In this document: positions 25,615-61,081 of the stretch, one piece after another
Layout: each line of letters begins with the position of its first letter
Numbering within the stretch: the stretch's first letter is position 1
Assembly (NCBI RefSeq): GCF_000276665.1
Contig: NW_004955433.1
Location: 12,990,855 to 13,054,854 of the forward strand
DNA length: 64,000 bases
Source of the DNA: Chinchilla lanigera
Lineage: Eukaryota; Chordata; Mammalia; Rodentia; Chinchillidae
Reading direction: 5' to 3'
Notes under the pieces: generated by a model
Told to the model about the DNA's origin: nothing
The model's database searches: none
The model's input: the letters and a program-made list of their open reading frames with translations, nothing else
Translations under genes and position numbers: made by a program

Positions 25615-25815
25615 TGATCCATTATTAAATGCCCACTGAATGCATGCCAGACACTGTTACTCAGACTACTAATGGTACTTATGTACACATGACTTATACA
25701 TTAACAGAGCCTCACTACAGCCCTGACAGATGGTGGCTGTGATCACCAGGCAAACAGAGGTAGCAAGGCGTGGTGAGGTCAAATCACCTGCAATCACACG
25801 GTCAGTCTTTGAATG
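25615..25815 (-). repeat. MIR SINE
   Basis: TGCATGCCAGACACTGTTAC followed by CACTACAGCCCTGACAGATG and a CAATCACACGGTCAG end match the reverse MIR order. Confidence 0.5.
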
Positions 25816-26279
25816 GGTTGCAGGGGCTCCAAAGAGAAGAGGACTTCCTGGGGGTGAGTTTTGAGCCAGCTTTGAAGGTAGGGAAGTGTCAGGCATTGAT
25901 CACTGAGCAAGGCGGAGCCAGCGAGCTGAGGGCAGTGAGCAGCAGAGGGATGTTGGGCTGTTGGATGCTAAAAAGGGACAGTTGACACAAGGGCTGGGGA
26001 GCTGGGTGGACAGAAGACCCTGTGGCTGAGGAGGTTGCAGCCGCTGTAAGGAAAAAAATCAACAGACTTAGCTTCCAGCGTGCTACTTGTTTTCTGTGAG
26101 TCCTTGATCACGCGCCTTAACTTTTTGGGCTCACCTTTACTGTCACCTGCAGGACCTCGTCCTTCCAGGGTTCATTAAAGGACTGGTTCCGGAGCCTGTA
26201 GGAAGGTGCCTGCCGTAGTACCTGGCTCAAAGTGAGTACCCAGGGATCGATTGCTCATTTTGTTTACCTTATTGTGTGG

Positions 26280-26440
26280 CTCAGGCAAATCTTCTCTGTG
26301 CCTCAGTTTCCTCAGTTATAAAATAGAGATGTTAACATGACCACCTGCACGAAGGAGCTGCGTGGAAGTTAAACACGTACTAAAGACCCAGCACCATGCC
26401 TAACACGCGGCCCGTGGTCAATCAATCTCCCATGGAGAAA
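26280..26440 (+). repeat. MIR SINE
   Basis: CTCTGTGCCTCAGTTTCCTC, TATAAAATAGAGATGTTAAC and CACCATGCCTAACACG are in MIR order. Confidence 0.65.
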
Positions 26441-27213
26441 CTATCATGCAAGAGGAACTGGAACCGTCCAGGTCTGACATGACGGTTGGTCTTTTGTGCA
26501 TAGCCACTAACGTGCCCAGGGACCCCAGCTCTGGCTATGCACTGGCATAGCCTCCCCTCCCGGGGCCACTCTGGCCTGCACTGTACAGGAAGGTGAGCCT
26601 AGAAAGGTGCTACCACAGATATATGCACTGCTTCATGCTCCCTCCTCTGGGAAAGCACTGTCCACACCCTGCCTCATGCGGGAGGACAGTGCCCTGACCT
26701 AAAGGAATACAGGTTCGCGGGGAATCCGTGGCCCCATGGGGACTGTGACAGCCGGGACCCTGAGACAGAGAGCAGGGATTTGGAGGTTTGTGGTGGGGGG
26801 GTCTTGAGTCAGCCCCTGCCGAAGATGAGGGAAGGAGGTAGGACTGGGAAGGAAGTGGGGTGCGCTGTGGCCTCAGAACCCCTCATCCCACCCCAGCTGG
26901 AAACTAGAACTGAGATGCCCCAGAAGTGCTCCATCCAGAAGGAGTAAAGCCTTCGGATTCCTGCCTCAGCCGGCTATGGGTGGCTGCCCTGGGACAGAGT
27001 CAGGCCTTGAGCCAGGAGGTGCTCTCCTGGGCGGTTCGCAGCTTGGGGGATGGGTCCTCCAGTCCCAGGGGGTCTCGTTCCAGAGTCATCCTCCCTGGTG
27101 GCAAACTCAGTGTGTCCGGCCACATCCAAGAGCAGGGCGCTCTCCGCACAGGTTCCCGGCTACCTCCCTACGACCCAGGCTTCCCTGGGAAGATTCAACA
27201 GCAACAGGGCTGC
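26441..27213. other. Intergenic, no gene seen
   Basis: GC-moderate unique sequence between a MIR copy and the octamer minisatellite. Overlapping short open frames of about 107-111 codons run into the repeat and look spurious. Confidence 0.5.
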
Positions 27214-27258
27214 TGTCCCTTTGTCCCTTTGTCCCTTTGTCCCTTTGTCCCTTTGTCC
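27214..27258. repeat. Octamer minisatellite (CCCTTTGT)n, about 5 copies
   Basis: Perfect 8-base units from the sequence TGTCCCTTTGTCCCTTTGTC onward. Because 8 is not a multiple of 3, all frames cycle, which gives the PLSLCPFV-type repeats in spurious open frames. Confidence 0.93.
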
Positions 27259-27259
27259 T

Positions 27260-28454
27260 GATGCCCTGGAGCCCCACACAGGCCCAGTCCCCACCCTGAT
27301 CTCCATGTATCCACTGGTGCCAGGCAAGGAAGGTCCACCCAGAAGTACAGAAACTGCTGGGTTCTCTGACTGAGACCACTATGGCGATGCATTAGTCTTG
27401 TCAGCGGACTACAATTACCCTGAGGGCTGTGTCCGACCCAGTGGGAAATCGTGATGGCCTTCCTTAGATATCACATCTATTATCCGGGCACTTTTAGATA
27501 CAAACAGTGGAATAAAACTCAAATGGTACTAAGCATTAAAGGCTCATTGAACTGAAAAACCCAAGGCTGCACTGGTTTTCAGTAAAGCTAGATCCAGGGT
27601 CTCAAACAGCATCACTAAACCCCTGTCCTTTACTCCCTCCGCCACTCTGAGGCAGGCATTACTTCCCCAAAACCTGCCAGTGGGCTCCTATGGCCTATTT
27701 ATTATCATCACGGCCTGGTGCTCAAGGGTCCCACAAGCCTGAATCCCACTCAGGGAGGGAGGGTAGCTTCCAGGGAGAGCGGTGTGCCATGAACAGCAGA
27801 GTGGAGAGGGGCAGAGCAGACAACGACGACAGCTCTCCAGCACTGCGCTCTGTCCTGATGTCCCAGGCTGAGTTCAGCGCAAACCAGGCTGTGGCTAGGA
27901 GCCAGCAGGGGGATCCAGGGGCTGTGGTCCAGGGCAAGATTTAGGGACCGAGTGTTCCAAGTGGAGGAGGTGGGGAGAGGGTGGCAGGGAAGGAAGTGAA
28001 AGGCTGCATGTCCCCTTAGCCCAGCCTGAGCCCATGCAGATGGTTCAGACAAGGTCAAGCGAGGGCTTTGCCTGTCTCATGTCTTCCTAAAGCTCCTGAG
28101 GAAAGCAGATGATTCCGCCAACCTTATAGACCCTTTCAGACCTCCTTCCTCCTCTTCCCTGTTGGGAAATCCCACCCAGAGCTGAGCCTGAACTTCTCTT
28201 GCTGTTGGTTTCACATAAATAATGCTGTTCTCAGACTCCTGGAGATCTAATGCCTTCTGTCCTGCACTGATTCCACACAGAGGAAAGGGAAGATGTAAGA
28301 TGCAGTTTTCACTGGTCAAAGCGACCTCCTCCACAGTCCAGGTCAGAACCTCCAGCGCTCCTCTGCTCTTCCTTCAACCCTGGGGACCAGCCCAAGATTC
28401 CAGCTCTGGTTACCACAGCTTCATCTCCCCACACTTAGAGAAGAATCATCCACA
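27260..28454. other. Intergenic, no gene seen
   Basis: Unique sequence between the minisatellite and the L2-like fragment. No exon or domain recognised in the short open frames. Confidence 0.5.
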
Positions 28455-28730
28455 TCCCAGCTAGCTATTCAGCCAACAAACATTCACTGAACACCTACTC
28501 TGTGCATAGCTCCATTCTGTGTATTGGGGACACAGCTGACACTCAAGGGCCAGAGTCAACAAGGAAGGAAGAAATGAAACGAATAAGGTTGCTTTGAGAG
28601 CACTGTTGCTGCCATAAAGCAAACAACACAAGAGTGAATCTTTTGGGGAAATCATCAGTCAAAAAAGGCTTTGTGGAGGAGGAGGCGTTTGGATTGGGAT
28701 CTGAAAGGTGAGCTTTTCAGGCCAAGGGGA
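28455..28730 (-). repeat. L2-like LINE 3' fragment
   Basis: CAACAAACATTCACTGAACA, CCTACTCTGTGCATAGCTCC and TTGGGGACACAGCTGACAC follow the reverse L2 3' end, ending with AAAGGTGAG. Confidence 0.5.
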
Positions 28731-29114
28731 TATTGAGAGTGGCCTCAAGTGGACATAGACAGGGAGATGGAGCTGAGATTGCTGCAGAAAGAGCACTATA
28801 GGCGACCAGGCCAGGCTCCCCCAACCAGCTGTGCTCAGCTAGAGACTGGAAGGAGAATAGTGGGATCAGGCTGGGGGAGCCCCAAAGCCCTACAGCTATG
28901 GGCCCTCTGCTCACCACACTCTGCTGCTGAGCAGTAAGGTCTTTTAAAGAAGATCCCCGCAGCCACCCCTCTGTGCTGCCATCTTTCAGGAATGGAGAGG
29001 AGGGCAGTGTAGCCACTGTGGAAAGCAAGGGAAAGTGCACTGGGAGAGGAGTCAGAGTCCTGTAGAGCACTTCTGTCTCACCTTCCACCCAGCCCTGCTG
29101 CTCTGGTTTACAGC

Positions 29115-29513
29115 TAGAGTTCCCCAAAGCCTCATGTGCTCCTAGGTGGGGCTTTTGGGAATGATCCGCTCACAGCAGTGTGATACTTATCAGCGCTTGA
29201 GTCCATGGATCTGTTTACAGCCAACTGTGATTTTGGGAGCTGGAGCCTGGTGGGAGGAGGTGGGTCACTAGGACTGTGGCCTGGGTGGATATGTCTGCCT
29301 CGCTCCTCGCTTGATCTCTCTCTGTGGCTCCTGCTGCCAAGCTATGAAGGTACTTTTCCTCTGCCATGCCCTTCTGCCTGCCACGCCACGCTGCCTCGGA
29401 GCCAGCAGAGTATGAACTGAAACTACTACAAACCGTGAGCCAAAATAAACCTCTCCTCATTTAAGTTGTGTGTTGGGTGCTTTGTCCCAGCAATGAGGAA
29501 AGTAATTAAAACA
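29115..29513 (+). mobile_element. MaLR-type LTR
   Basis: GGTGGGAGGAGGTGGGTCAC, CTCTGCCATGCCCTTCTGCC, GAGCCAAAATAAACCTCTCC and CAGCAATGAGGAAAGTAATT in order mark a solitary MaLR LTR. The 5' boundary is approximate. Confidence 0.75.
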
Positions 29514-29519
29514 CCTACC

Positions 29520-31270
29520 CTGCCCTCAGACTGCATGACCAAATGGCTCCTGTGCCTCTGGTGTGGGGGTTCAGGCCATGGGGAGCCCAGCATGAGATCA
29601 GAGGGAAGGAGAACAATGAAATCACCTTTCCTGGCTACTTCATGCAAGGCCCTGCTCTGTGAAGTTCTCTCTCCTTTTGGGCTACAATATCTGTCTCTCC
29701 TGGGCCTGGGATGTGCCAGTCTTGTGCTTCTGTTCCCTTGGCCTCCCCTGAGTGCCACCCACATGCTTTGGAATTAATCCCTTGGTTAGCAAGCTGTCCC
29801 CATTTATGCTGTTCTGGGCAGAAGGGCCGTCTTCTTCTTCCTGGTCTCCTGACTGCTATGAGAGGTCACGCAGGCTGAGGAGGGTGAGGGATTGTGGTTT
29901 TATTCTGAGAGTCAGAGTTGGTGAAAGGTTTTAAGCAGAGCATCCTCAGCCTTCAGAATCCCCCTGAAGCTGTAACCCTTGTCCCTGGGTTGGGGCTCCA
30001 GGGTGGAAACCTACATCTACTTGCTCTTCCCTGGCCCTGGGGGAGGCCTTGCTCTGCTCCTGTAAGGCTGTGTGGCCTGGCACTCCTGAACCTCTGGGAC
30101 TGAGGGGCAGAGACAGAATAGGGGAGGACAGGGACCCCAGGTAGAAGGTTTCTCTGACCCCTGTTCTCAAAGTTCCCAGCTGCCTCAGTCAAGACTCACA
30201 GGGGCAAGAGATAGAAACTCAACCCAAAGAAGCTGAAGCAAAAACAAAACCTTAAGTCAAATAAGAGTATTTATTAGCTCACAGACTAAAAGTTCTCATT
30301 CCTTCTGGCAAAGAGCAGGGCTGAGCAACACCCCCATCTCTCTCTGTCTCTTGCTCCTTTCCCTCTCTCTCTGTGTCTTGGGTCTCCTCTATTTGGTGAC
30401 CTGATCTCAAAGCTCACCTCTCTTCTGAGCCAGCAACTTCATCTCCAACCAAAAAGTACAAGTGTACCCCATAAGCTTCAAGGAAAGTCCCCAAATTTAT
30501 CAGCCAGGAAGTAGGTGACATCTACTGGACCTCACAGACCTGGAGTTGGGTAAGGTGATTCCCCAAAGGAAAAATAAGAGGTAGCAACCAAGAGAAGACA
30601 GGGTCTTGGAAAGGCCCAGATGGCAGATAGCCAAGACCTCCCCAGTGCCCTGCCTTCTCATGTCTGGGGATTTGCATTGCCATTTTGAAGGAGGACTCCA
30701 CTATTGACCTGACTAACTCTATTTTGTCTCTCTAACGTGCTCTCCGGGTGAGTCCCTCCCAGCAGATCTCAAATTCCAGGAGCAGAAACCCTGCTGGCTC
30801 ACACTTTGTGACCGAACCAAGGTTGCTTCCCACCGGAGATCAGAGCGATCATCTGAACGCCCTCTCAGCGATGACGACTTTCCCAGTGCTAAGAGGACCT
30901 CTCAAACCCAGACTTGAGGTCAGTGACCAAGGCTGGACGACTCCACATTCTTCCTGGCAGGCCTCCTTGCCCTGCTTCTGTCCTGCCCCTCGTAACCCTG
31001 AAGTTCTTTTCCATGCCCCAGAGAAAGAGCTCAGCACACTGGTCCCCCTGTTTTTTTCAGCATGGCTGCACTAAGCAAATTCCTTTCCTGCATCACCCCC
31101 ACTGTCTCTGAGCAGACCCTTAGGGTGGCTGGCTTTGGACTGCTCCCCCTCCTCCCCAGAGTCAGGCCTGACCTAGCTCTGCAGAGATGCGCTCTGTGCC
31201 TTTAGCAGGGTGAACTGTCTCCTAGTGTTTTGTGCCCCAGCACCTGGGATAGTGTTCATTTAAGAATTTC
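29520..31270. other. Intergenic, no gene seen
   Basis: Includes an unassigned old repeat at about 30,195-30,300 related to 10140-10265. The rest is unique. Confidence 0.5.
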
Positions 31271-31274
31271 TGAA

Positions 31275-31442
31275 GCTGGGCACAAGGACACACACCTGTA
31301 ATGCTAGTCCTGTGGGAGGCTGAGACAGGAGGAGCATAAGGTTGAGCACAGGCTGGGAAATTTAGTCACTTAGTGAAAGGCTTTCGAAAAGAATGAAAAG
31401 GGCTGGGGATGTGAAGGCACTGGATTTGACCCCAAGTACAAA
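31275..31442 (+). mobile_element. Dimeric B1-ID SINE
   Basis: 7SL-derived B1 left half (GCTGGGCACAAGG, TGGGAGGCTGAGACAGGAGG) joined to an ID right half (GGGCTGGGGATGTGAAGGCA, GACCCCAAGTAC). A TCAATCAA tail follows. Confidence 0.85.
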
Positions 31443-31564
31443 GTCAATCAATATCAATCAATCTATCATCCATCAATCAAAACAACAAAAACAAAAGAAA
31501 ATTAGAATTCCGGAATGGATGAAAGTCATGCCCTATCCTGACGTCTTCCAGCTGCAGCCCTTCC

Positions 31565-31960
31565 TTGGTAGTTTCCTTGGGCTGCTGTGACAAAGTCTGT
31601 AGACTGTGTGGCTTCAAACAAATGAAATGTGTTTTCTCAAAGTTCAAAATCAAGAAAATCAAGAGGTCTGCAGGGCCAGGGTCCCCCTGCAGGCTTGGGA
31701 GAAGAGTTCCTCCTTGCTCTTCCAGCTTCCGGTGGTGGCCAGCTTTCCTTACCCTGCAGTTGCCTCTCTGTAGCCTTTGCCACCAGGGACATACGGAATT
31801 GCCCCTGTGTCTCCTTATGATCGGAGAAGGGTCAGCCATCGCCCAGTGTGATCTCCTCTTGGTTGGGTATAATTGCCATGATCCTATTTGCACAGAAGAA
31901 CACATTCATGGAGTGAGGACTTGAACACGTCTGACTAGGGGACACAGTCTTACCCACTCC
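31565..31960 (-). mobile_element. MLT1-type MaLR LTR, reverse
   Basis: Starts GTAGTTTCCTTGGGCTGCTG and ends GGAGTGAGGACTTGAACACG. This is the reverse of the MLT1 start/end pattern, diverged in the middle. Confidence 0.65.
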
Positions 31961-33849
31961 ACAGCCTCCTTACATCTGCATTAGCATTGGCTAAAAGATG
32001 CTGTGATAGCAAATCCACCCCTGCCCCTCAAAACTGTATGATTTAAAAGTTTTGTTCTCACACGCAAAGTCAGTAGTGGGCCTGTTACTCTCCTCTTGTG
32101 GCTTTGCCATATTAGCAGGGAGCTCCCAGGTTACCAGGCAGGAGAAGAGGGCTCCAAACACGTGCAAACGGCACTACAGTGCATCCCGTCTGTTCACCAG
32201 GTCCGCGACCACCATGTTGTCCCGGTCCAGGGCTTTCACTGCCGGGCGGTGCCACTTTTGTGGCTGATGCCATCTCTCAGCGGGCACCAAGTACCTTCAC
32301 TTGAACACCCGCGCCCTTGCAATGCTAAGACTGCTGAGGTCAGGGAGAAGAGCGGTGACAGCTGCCTGTTGTGTGCCAGAGCAGCCTCATGTCTTACAAT
32401 AACTTCTTGGGAAAAGCTCAAGCCGGACAAGTGATGTAAATGAGCAGAACTGAGGGCAGCGAGCCAGCCGGAGGCAGCAGAGAATGGCGAGGACTGTGGC
32501 ACACCAAAGCCTGTGCCTCGGAGAAGGGAGGCCACCGCCGCACTCCAGCTGATGGTTGCCGTATGGAAATTGGCACCTGGTGTTGCCAGATTGGGGAGGA
32601 ATTTTTCAGAGAAAACCAGAAAGCCTGATTTTTACATAAAGTTTCCCAAATTTCAAAGTGCTGTTCAGGCTGGATTCAGCCCACAGGCCACGAGTTTTCA
32701 AACCCTGCTGTAGTGAGACAACTTTTTCCATCTTCGCTCCCTGCTCTTGGCTCTCCGACTCGGCTCTCTGGCTATCCACAGGACGTGGACGCGAGCCAGT
32801 CAAGGGGCAAGAGGCAATCCCCCTCCCCAGCTGACTTCTGCCTCGCCCTCCAAGACCAGCCAAGGCTTCTCTCTGGGACAGGCCAGCTCACCGCTGCTCC
32901 CTCCCGACGGCCTGCCGGTCCCTCCCAGAGGCTCCTCTGGGGCCAGCTGGGGCAGCCAGCGGTGCAGCCCTCCAGGCAAGCCTGTACTTGTCAGCAGCCC
33001 GCTGACACCCAGCTGCAGAGGCCGTTGGTGTGGTGAACACAGGACTCCTCACCAGGATCCTTCCTTTGCCCGCAGATCTCTATGGACCCGGTCTGCCCCA
33101 GGACCTCACCCCTCAGACCTGTCCCTTCCACTCCCACACCAGGCTGGTCCTTGTGAACCCCTCCATCCATCCCCTCTGCTTTTTCAGGTGGAGGGAACTC
33201 TCTTCTCCAGTGAATCTTGCTGGAACTTCACCCCACCCAGAGAATCTGTCTCTTTATTTCTCCGGGCATCTGTTCAGAAGTCGCTTCTTCTTCTCCGGCT
33301 GTCTGTAACAGATTAGGGGTTGAGGCCAAGAACTCCCACAGCCTGCTGGAGTTCCCCAGGGCAGCTTATCTTTTCTTTGTCTCTCCCAGGGAGGGAGGGG
33401 GAGCCCCTGGGGGACAGAGGCGCACTGAGAGTGCATCCAGCATCTCCAGCAGAGCTGGGCTTGATGCTAAGTAGACACTTAAGAGTCTTTCAGAAGGAAA
33501 TAAGGGAGGATGGGGAAGAGGGAAGGAGCCAGGGAGGAGGGAGGGAAGCAAGAAGCTAATGGGCCTCTCCACTTTGTCTCCATCTTTCTCTTCCCTTCTG
33601 TGTTCCTCTCCCCTTCCCAGCTCCATCTCTGACCACCTATGGGTGCTTCTGATCATGACTGTGGCCACCCCAACCCACCTCTCAGCCCAGAGACCGCAGG
33701 ATGTCCTGACCTCCGGCCTCCCTCCAAGCTCAGGCTACCATGGGCCTAAGGTGACAGCTCTCACGAGATGTTTCAGCTGAGTCCTGAGCTGTGTGCCAGG
33801 ATTGGGGGCTTGGATGAAGAGGTAGCACTGAGGGTGAACACACAGGCCT
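31961..33849. other. MMP2 distal upstream region, no gene seen
   Basis: Roughly the 2 kb before the MMP2 promoter. It is GC-moderate with open frames of up to 189 codons (32747-33316) that lack domains. Upstream enhancers of MMP2 (AP-2, p53 types) are known in rat and human at this distance; I could not place them with confidence here. Confidence 0.5.
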
Positions 33850-34070
33850 GAAGTAGCTAAAAGCCTAGGGCTTTTCTCCGCTGGAGCGGAGAAAAAAGGA
33901 GGAGGGCCAGTGGGGGTGGGGTGGAGGGGGGCGGGCCCCAGTGCGCCCCCCTCTCCCGCCCCTCGCTGCCAGAGCCCTCCCAACCCAGCCGGCCACATCT
34001 GGGGCTGCCCTCCCTTGTTTCCGCTACTTCCTCTGGCGGTGGCTAGAGCTGTGATCTGGACTTTAACTAT
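33850..34070 (+). promoter_or_regulatory. MMP2: MMP2 proximal promoter
   Basis: GC-rich stretch directly upstream of the inferred transcription start, with Sp1-type boxes GGGGGCGGG near 33925-33934 and CCCGCCCC at 33955-33962. No TATA box is placed clearly; a TTTAACTATACAAAGG stretch at 34063 lies at about the start itself. Two overlapping inverted repeats lie at 33859-33895. The start is inferred from a human 5' UTR of roughly 290 bases and similar sequence, so treat its position as approximate. Confidence 0.7.
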
Positions 34071-34133
34071 ACAAAGGGGTTGCCAGACCCGCGAGAACAG
34101 TTGGCGGCGCGACTTGGACGCGGGGACCAGACC

Positions 34134-34145
34134 ATGAGCCGCTGA
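34134..34145 (+). CDS. Three-codon upstream ORF (Met-Ser-Arg-stop) in the MMP2 5' UTR
   Basis: ATG AGC CGC TGA in the context GACCATGA, with A at -3, so a scanning ribosome could use it. It ends about 211 bases before the MMP2 start, leaving room for reinitiation. The same short uORF is in the human 5' UTR as I recall it. No function is shown here. Confidence 0.55.
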   Translation: MSR

Positions 34146-34225
34146 GCCCCGAGGAGCCCCGCGGATCCCGCAGAGGGACGCTCGGAACGCTGTGCTGAGC
34201 GCGGAGCAGGCGCCAGCCAGGCGGA

Positions 34226-34346
34226 NNNNNNNNNNNNNNNNNNNNNNNNNNNNNNNNNNNNNNNNNNNNNNNNNNNNNNNNNNNNNNNNNNNNNNNNNNN
34301 NNNNNNNNNNNNNNNNNNNNNNNNNNNNNNNNNNNNNNNNNNNNNN
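34226..34346. other. Assembly gap (121 N) in the MMP2 5' UTR
   Basis: A continuous run of N in a CpG-dense region ends ten bases before the MMP2 start codon. The true length and content are unknown, so further upstream ATGs or regulatory motifs may be hidden. Open frames that read across it are artefacts. Confidence 0.99.
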
Positions 34347-34356
34347 GAGCGCGACG

Positions 34357-58399
<24,043 letters not shown>

Positions 58400-59187
58400 G
58401 CCGGCCTGGCTCCCACTAGCCCTTCCTCTCCATCCCTTCCCCACCCTGGGCCCTGAGCACTGGGAAGGACCTGGAGGGGCCTAGCAGCCCTGCCCTCAGC
58501 TCTGTAGTTAATCAGCACTCTCAACCCTAGCCTGGTAATTTAAGATTCCAGAGAGTGGCTCCACCCTGTGCCCAAAGAAAGGTGCTGTTGTACCCCTCCC
58601 AGGTGCCCCTTTCCTCTCCAATCTCACCACTCCTTGGAGCCACCCCTGAAGAGATGCTTTGATTTTCCCAATGCAGCTCTGCTCTGGGCTGCCCTGGTGC
58701 TGCCACCCCCTTCAGGATCATCTTCCTCCACAACCTTCTGTGGCTCACAGCAGCCTCAGAGCCAACAGAGACTATCTCAAGAGGGCACTGGTGGCCCAAC
58801 AGCCTGGCATGGGGCAGTGGGATAGGGGAATAGTCCAGTGGCCGCCTTAAACACCTGGCATCTCACTGCTGGCTGCTTTAGAACTTTTTCTGTGCTAGCA
58901 GTCTGCGGTGTATGCACTTTGTTCTTTTCTTTTGATCCTTTGATTTTCCTACTTTATCACATTTCCTGGTAGAAGGACTCGGATGTCTGATGTCACCACG
59001 ATGCGTCTCCACCCACATAGCAGTGGTTTCCATGTCCACTCTATTTAGGGTGCCTACCCAGTCTCAGCCTCCACTGGTTGGAGGAATCCAAGCCATGGCT
59101 TCCAGCTCAGCCTTTTCTGCCTCTCCCTTCAACAGTTCCCCATGGGAAATGGCAACAAGTATAAATAAAGACTCCAATTGAGTGGCA
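58400..59187 (+). other. MMP2: MMP2 3' untranslated region
   Basis: Begins right after the stop and runs to just past the AATAAA at 59164-59169. It is moderately GC-rich, has no long open frame in the gene's phase and no inserted repeat. The cleavage point is estimated from the usual distance after the signal, so the end is approximate. Confidence 0.85.
59164..59169 (+). terminator. MMP2: MMP2 polyadenylation signal AATAAA
   Basis: Canonical hexamer in the context AGTATAAATAAAGACTCC, about 765 bases after the stop. This resembles the 3' end I know for human MMP2. No other AATAAA lies between the stop and this point. Confidence 0.88.
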
Positions 59188-59531
59188 GTCTTTGCCATCT
59201 GTTTTAGCAGAGCCCAGAGTGGGCTACAGTTGCATCCAGAAGAGGAAACTTAGAGCAAATCTCTGCTCCCTGCAGGGAACAGATGATGTTCTCCGGGAAG
59301 GTCAGAGCTACCAAAATAAACAGCAAGAGAGCCTCAGGGTGGGTGAGCTCCTGTCCTTCCAGTGTGAGCGAGCAAAGAGCACCAACAGAGCAGCGGTTCT
59401 TCACTTTAGTTATGGGGTACGTTCAAGGTTTGCATTCTCTCAGTTCCAGTTTTTTTCATGAACAGTGACACCAGTTCTAAGGCTACTACTAACAACCCAC
59501 AACAGCAGTGCTTTCTCCCCTGATTAATGGA

Positions 59532-59715
59532 GGGTTTACAATGTACCAGACACTTTACAGGCACCAGTCACTAACCTTTACAGTCACCTAAAGGAGAAGC
59601 TGTTAACCAGCTGAATTTTACTGATGAGGGGGCTAGGCCCAGAGAAAAGTGGTTTTCCCAGGGTCCTATAGCTGAGAGTTAACAGAATTGAGTCACAACC
59701 AAAGAATGGCCCAGA
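59532..59715 (-). repeat. MIR SINE downstream of MMP2
   Basis: TTACAATGTACCAGACACTT, AATTTTACTGATGAGGGGGC and CAGGGTCCTATAGCTGAGAG are in reverse MIR order. Confidence 0.65.
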
Positions 59716-59944
59716 GAAGGAACTCTAGCTCTTGGCTTAGAATGCCAATCATCAGCCTGACCCTCTACCACTACCCAAACCTCCCCAAGTAAACACACCC
59801 AGGGGAGAATAATGTGCATGCCTTCTAAGGATAGCTACTTTTAGTGAGTGGCCACGCTCCTCTTTCCTGCCAGACTACTCACCCCTACTCTCCTCCGTAT
59901 AGAAATTTGCCAAATTTAAGCCCTGAGGTGGTTTTGGTTTTTGC

Positions 59945-60066
59945 TTTTTTTTTTTTTAAGACAGAGTTTTGCTAATTTGCCCAGGCTGGGCTTGAACCTG
60001 TGATCCTTCTGCATCAGCCTCCTGGAGTGCTAGGACTACAGATATGGGTCATCATGCCCCGCAGCA
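59945..60066 (-). mobile_element. B1-type (7SL-derived) SINE, reverse
   Basis: Poly(T), AGACAGAGTTTTGCTAATTT, CCAGGCTGGGCTTGAACCTG, TGATCCTTCTGCATCAGCCT and GGACTACAGATATGGGTCA: a monomeric B1/Alu-like element on the - strand. Confidence 0.88.
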
Positions 60067-60429
60067 GCCTGGGGTTTTTCAGAAGACCCTGCCAGCTAAG
60101 ATAGTCTGGTGATCTACTGCTTCAGGTCTCTCCTGGTTGGGCTGGTGGGGAAAGGACAGGAGGAGAAGTAGACAGGGCTCCCTGGAGGTGATCTCAGGGG
60201 ACCTAAGGTCATCTTTTCACCATGGTCTGTCCACTGGTTTGGGTTTTGAAGGTGCTTGACAGACAGCCTTTTGCTGGTATCCAGCCAAAAAGCCACAGAG
60301 TAATTAGCTCTTGAAGGTATTCTGCAGCCCTTGAGGATCCTTCAGACTGGGCAGCTTATATCATGGCTGTAATATACTGTAATTAAGGTTCTCTGCTACA
60401 CAGAAAATTTAGCTACCCCTCCATGCTGT

Positions 60430-60600
60430 TTCTTGAATGCTGTTCTGTGAGCACAGCACGTCTGTTACTTTATTTAATCCTTACTACAACCCTATGGAGT
60501 AGGAATTAATTTTCCACTCCTAAATGAGGAAAAGAAGCTCACGGAAGTGAAGGACTAAGTCAGGGCTGCACGTCTATCTGGTAGGGCTGGAAAAATTTGA
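60430..60600 (-). repeat. MIR SINE
   Basis: GTTACTTTATTTAATCCTTA, CTACAACCCTATGGAGTAGG and CTAAATGAGGAAAAGAAGCT in reverse MIR order. Confidence 0.78.
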
Positions 60601-60959
60601 GATTCTATACTCAGTAGTTTTGGAGAAACAGCTATCTCATAGCCCGGGTAGAGCTTCATTCTGACCACGTTGATAGAAGGAATGAATGATTTGCCACCTC
60701 TGTTCTTTCATTCTCACTCAGGGTGGTCTCAGGTCCCAGGACAACCCCTCTCCCCGCCCCTGCACCCACAAATAGGTCCAATGGGTAAAATGGAGCCACT
60801 ACCGAAATCATTTCCCTTTAGGGTCAGATTCCTTATCTGCTGTGAAGCCAACTGTTGTCTTTGACTTGTAGTAATAGCTCGCTTCTCTGGAGAACCATCT
60901 CCTCACTGTCAGCATATGTGTCTTGAGTGGAACAGAGTTTACACCTCCGGTCAGTTTTT

Positions 60960-61065
60960 CTTTTTTCTTTTCTTTTTTTTTTCCCCCCCGGGTACCGGGA
61001 ATCTAACTCACGACGTTGCGCTTGCCAGGCAAGCGCTGTGCCGCTGAGCTAAATCCCGAGCCCCG
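60960..61065 (-). mobile_element. ID SINE, older of a tandem pair
   Basis: Long T-rich tail, GGGTACCGGGAATCTAACTC, GCGCTTGCCAGGCAAGCGC and GAGCTAAATCCCGAGCCCC. Flanks CCTCCGGTCAGTTTTT (60944) and CCTAGGGTCAATTTTT (61066) match with three mismatches. Confidence 0.92.
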
Positions 61066-61081
61066 CCTAGGGTCAATTTTT

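Noticed and set aside
32747..33316. 189-codon Pro/Ser-rich open frame upstream of MMP2
   Set aside because: Low-complexity composition, no family motif, and several other frames are equally open in the same stretch.
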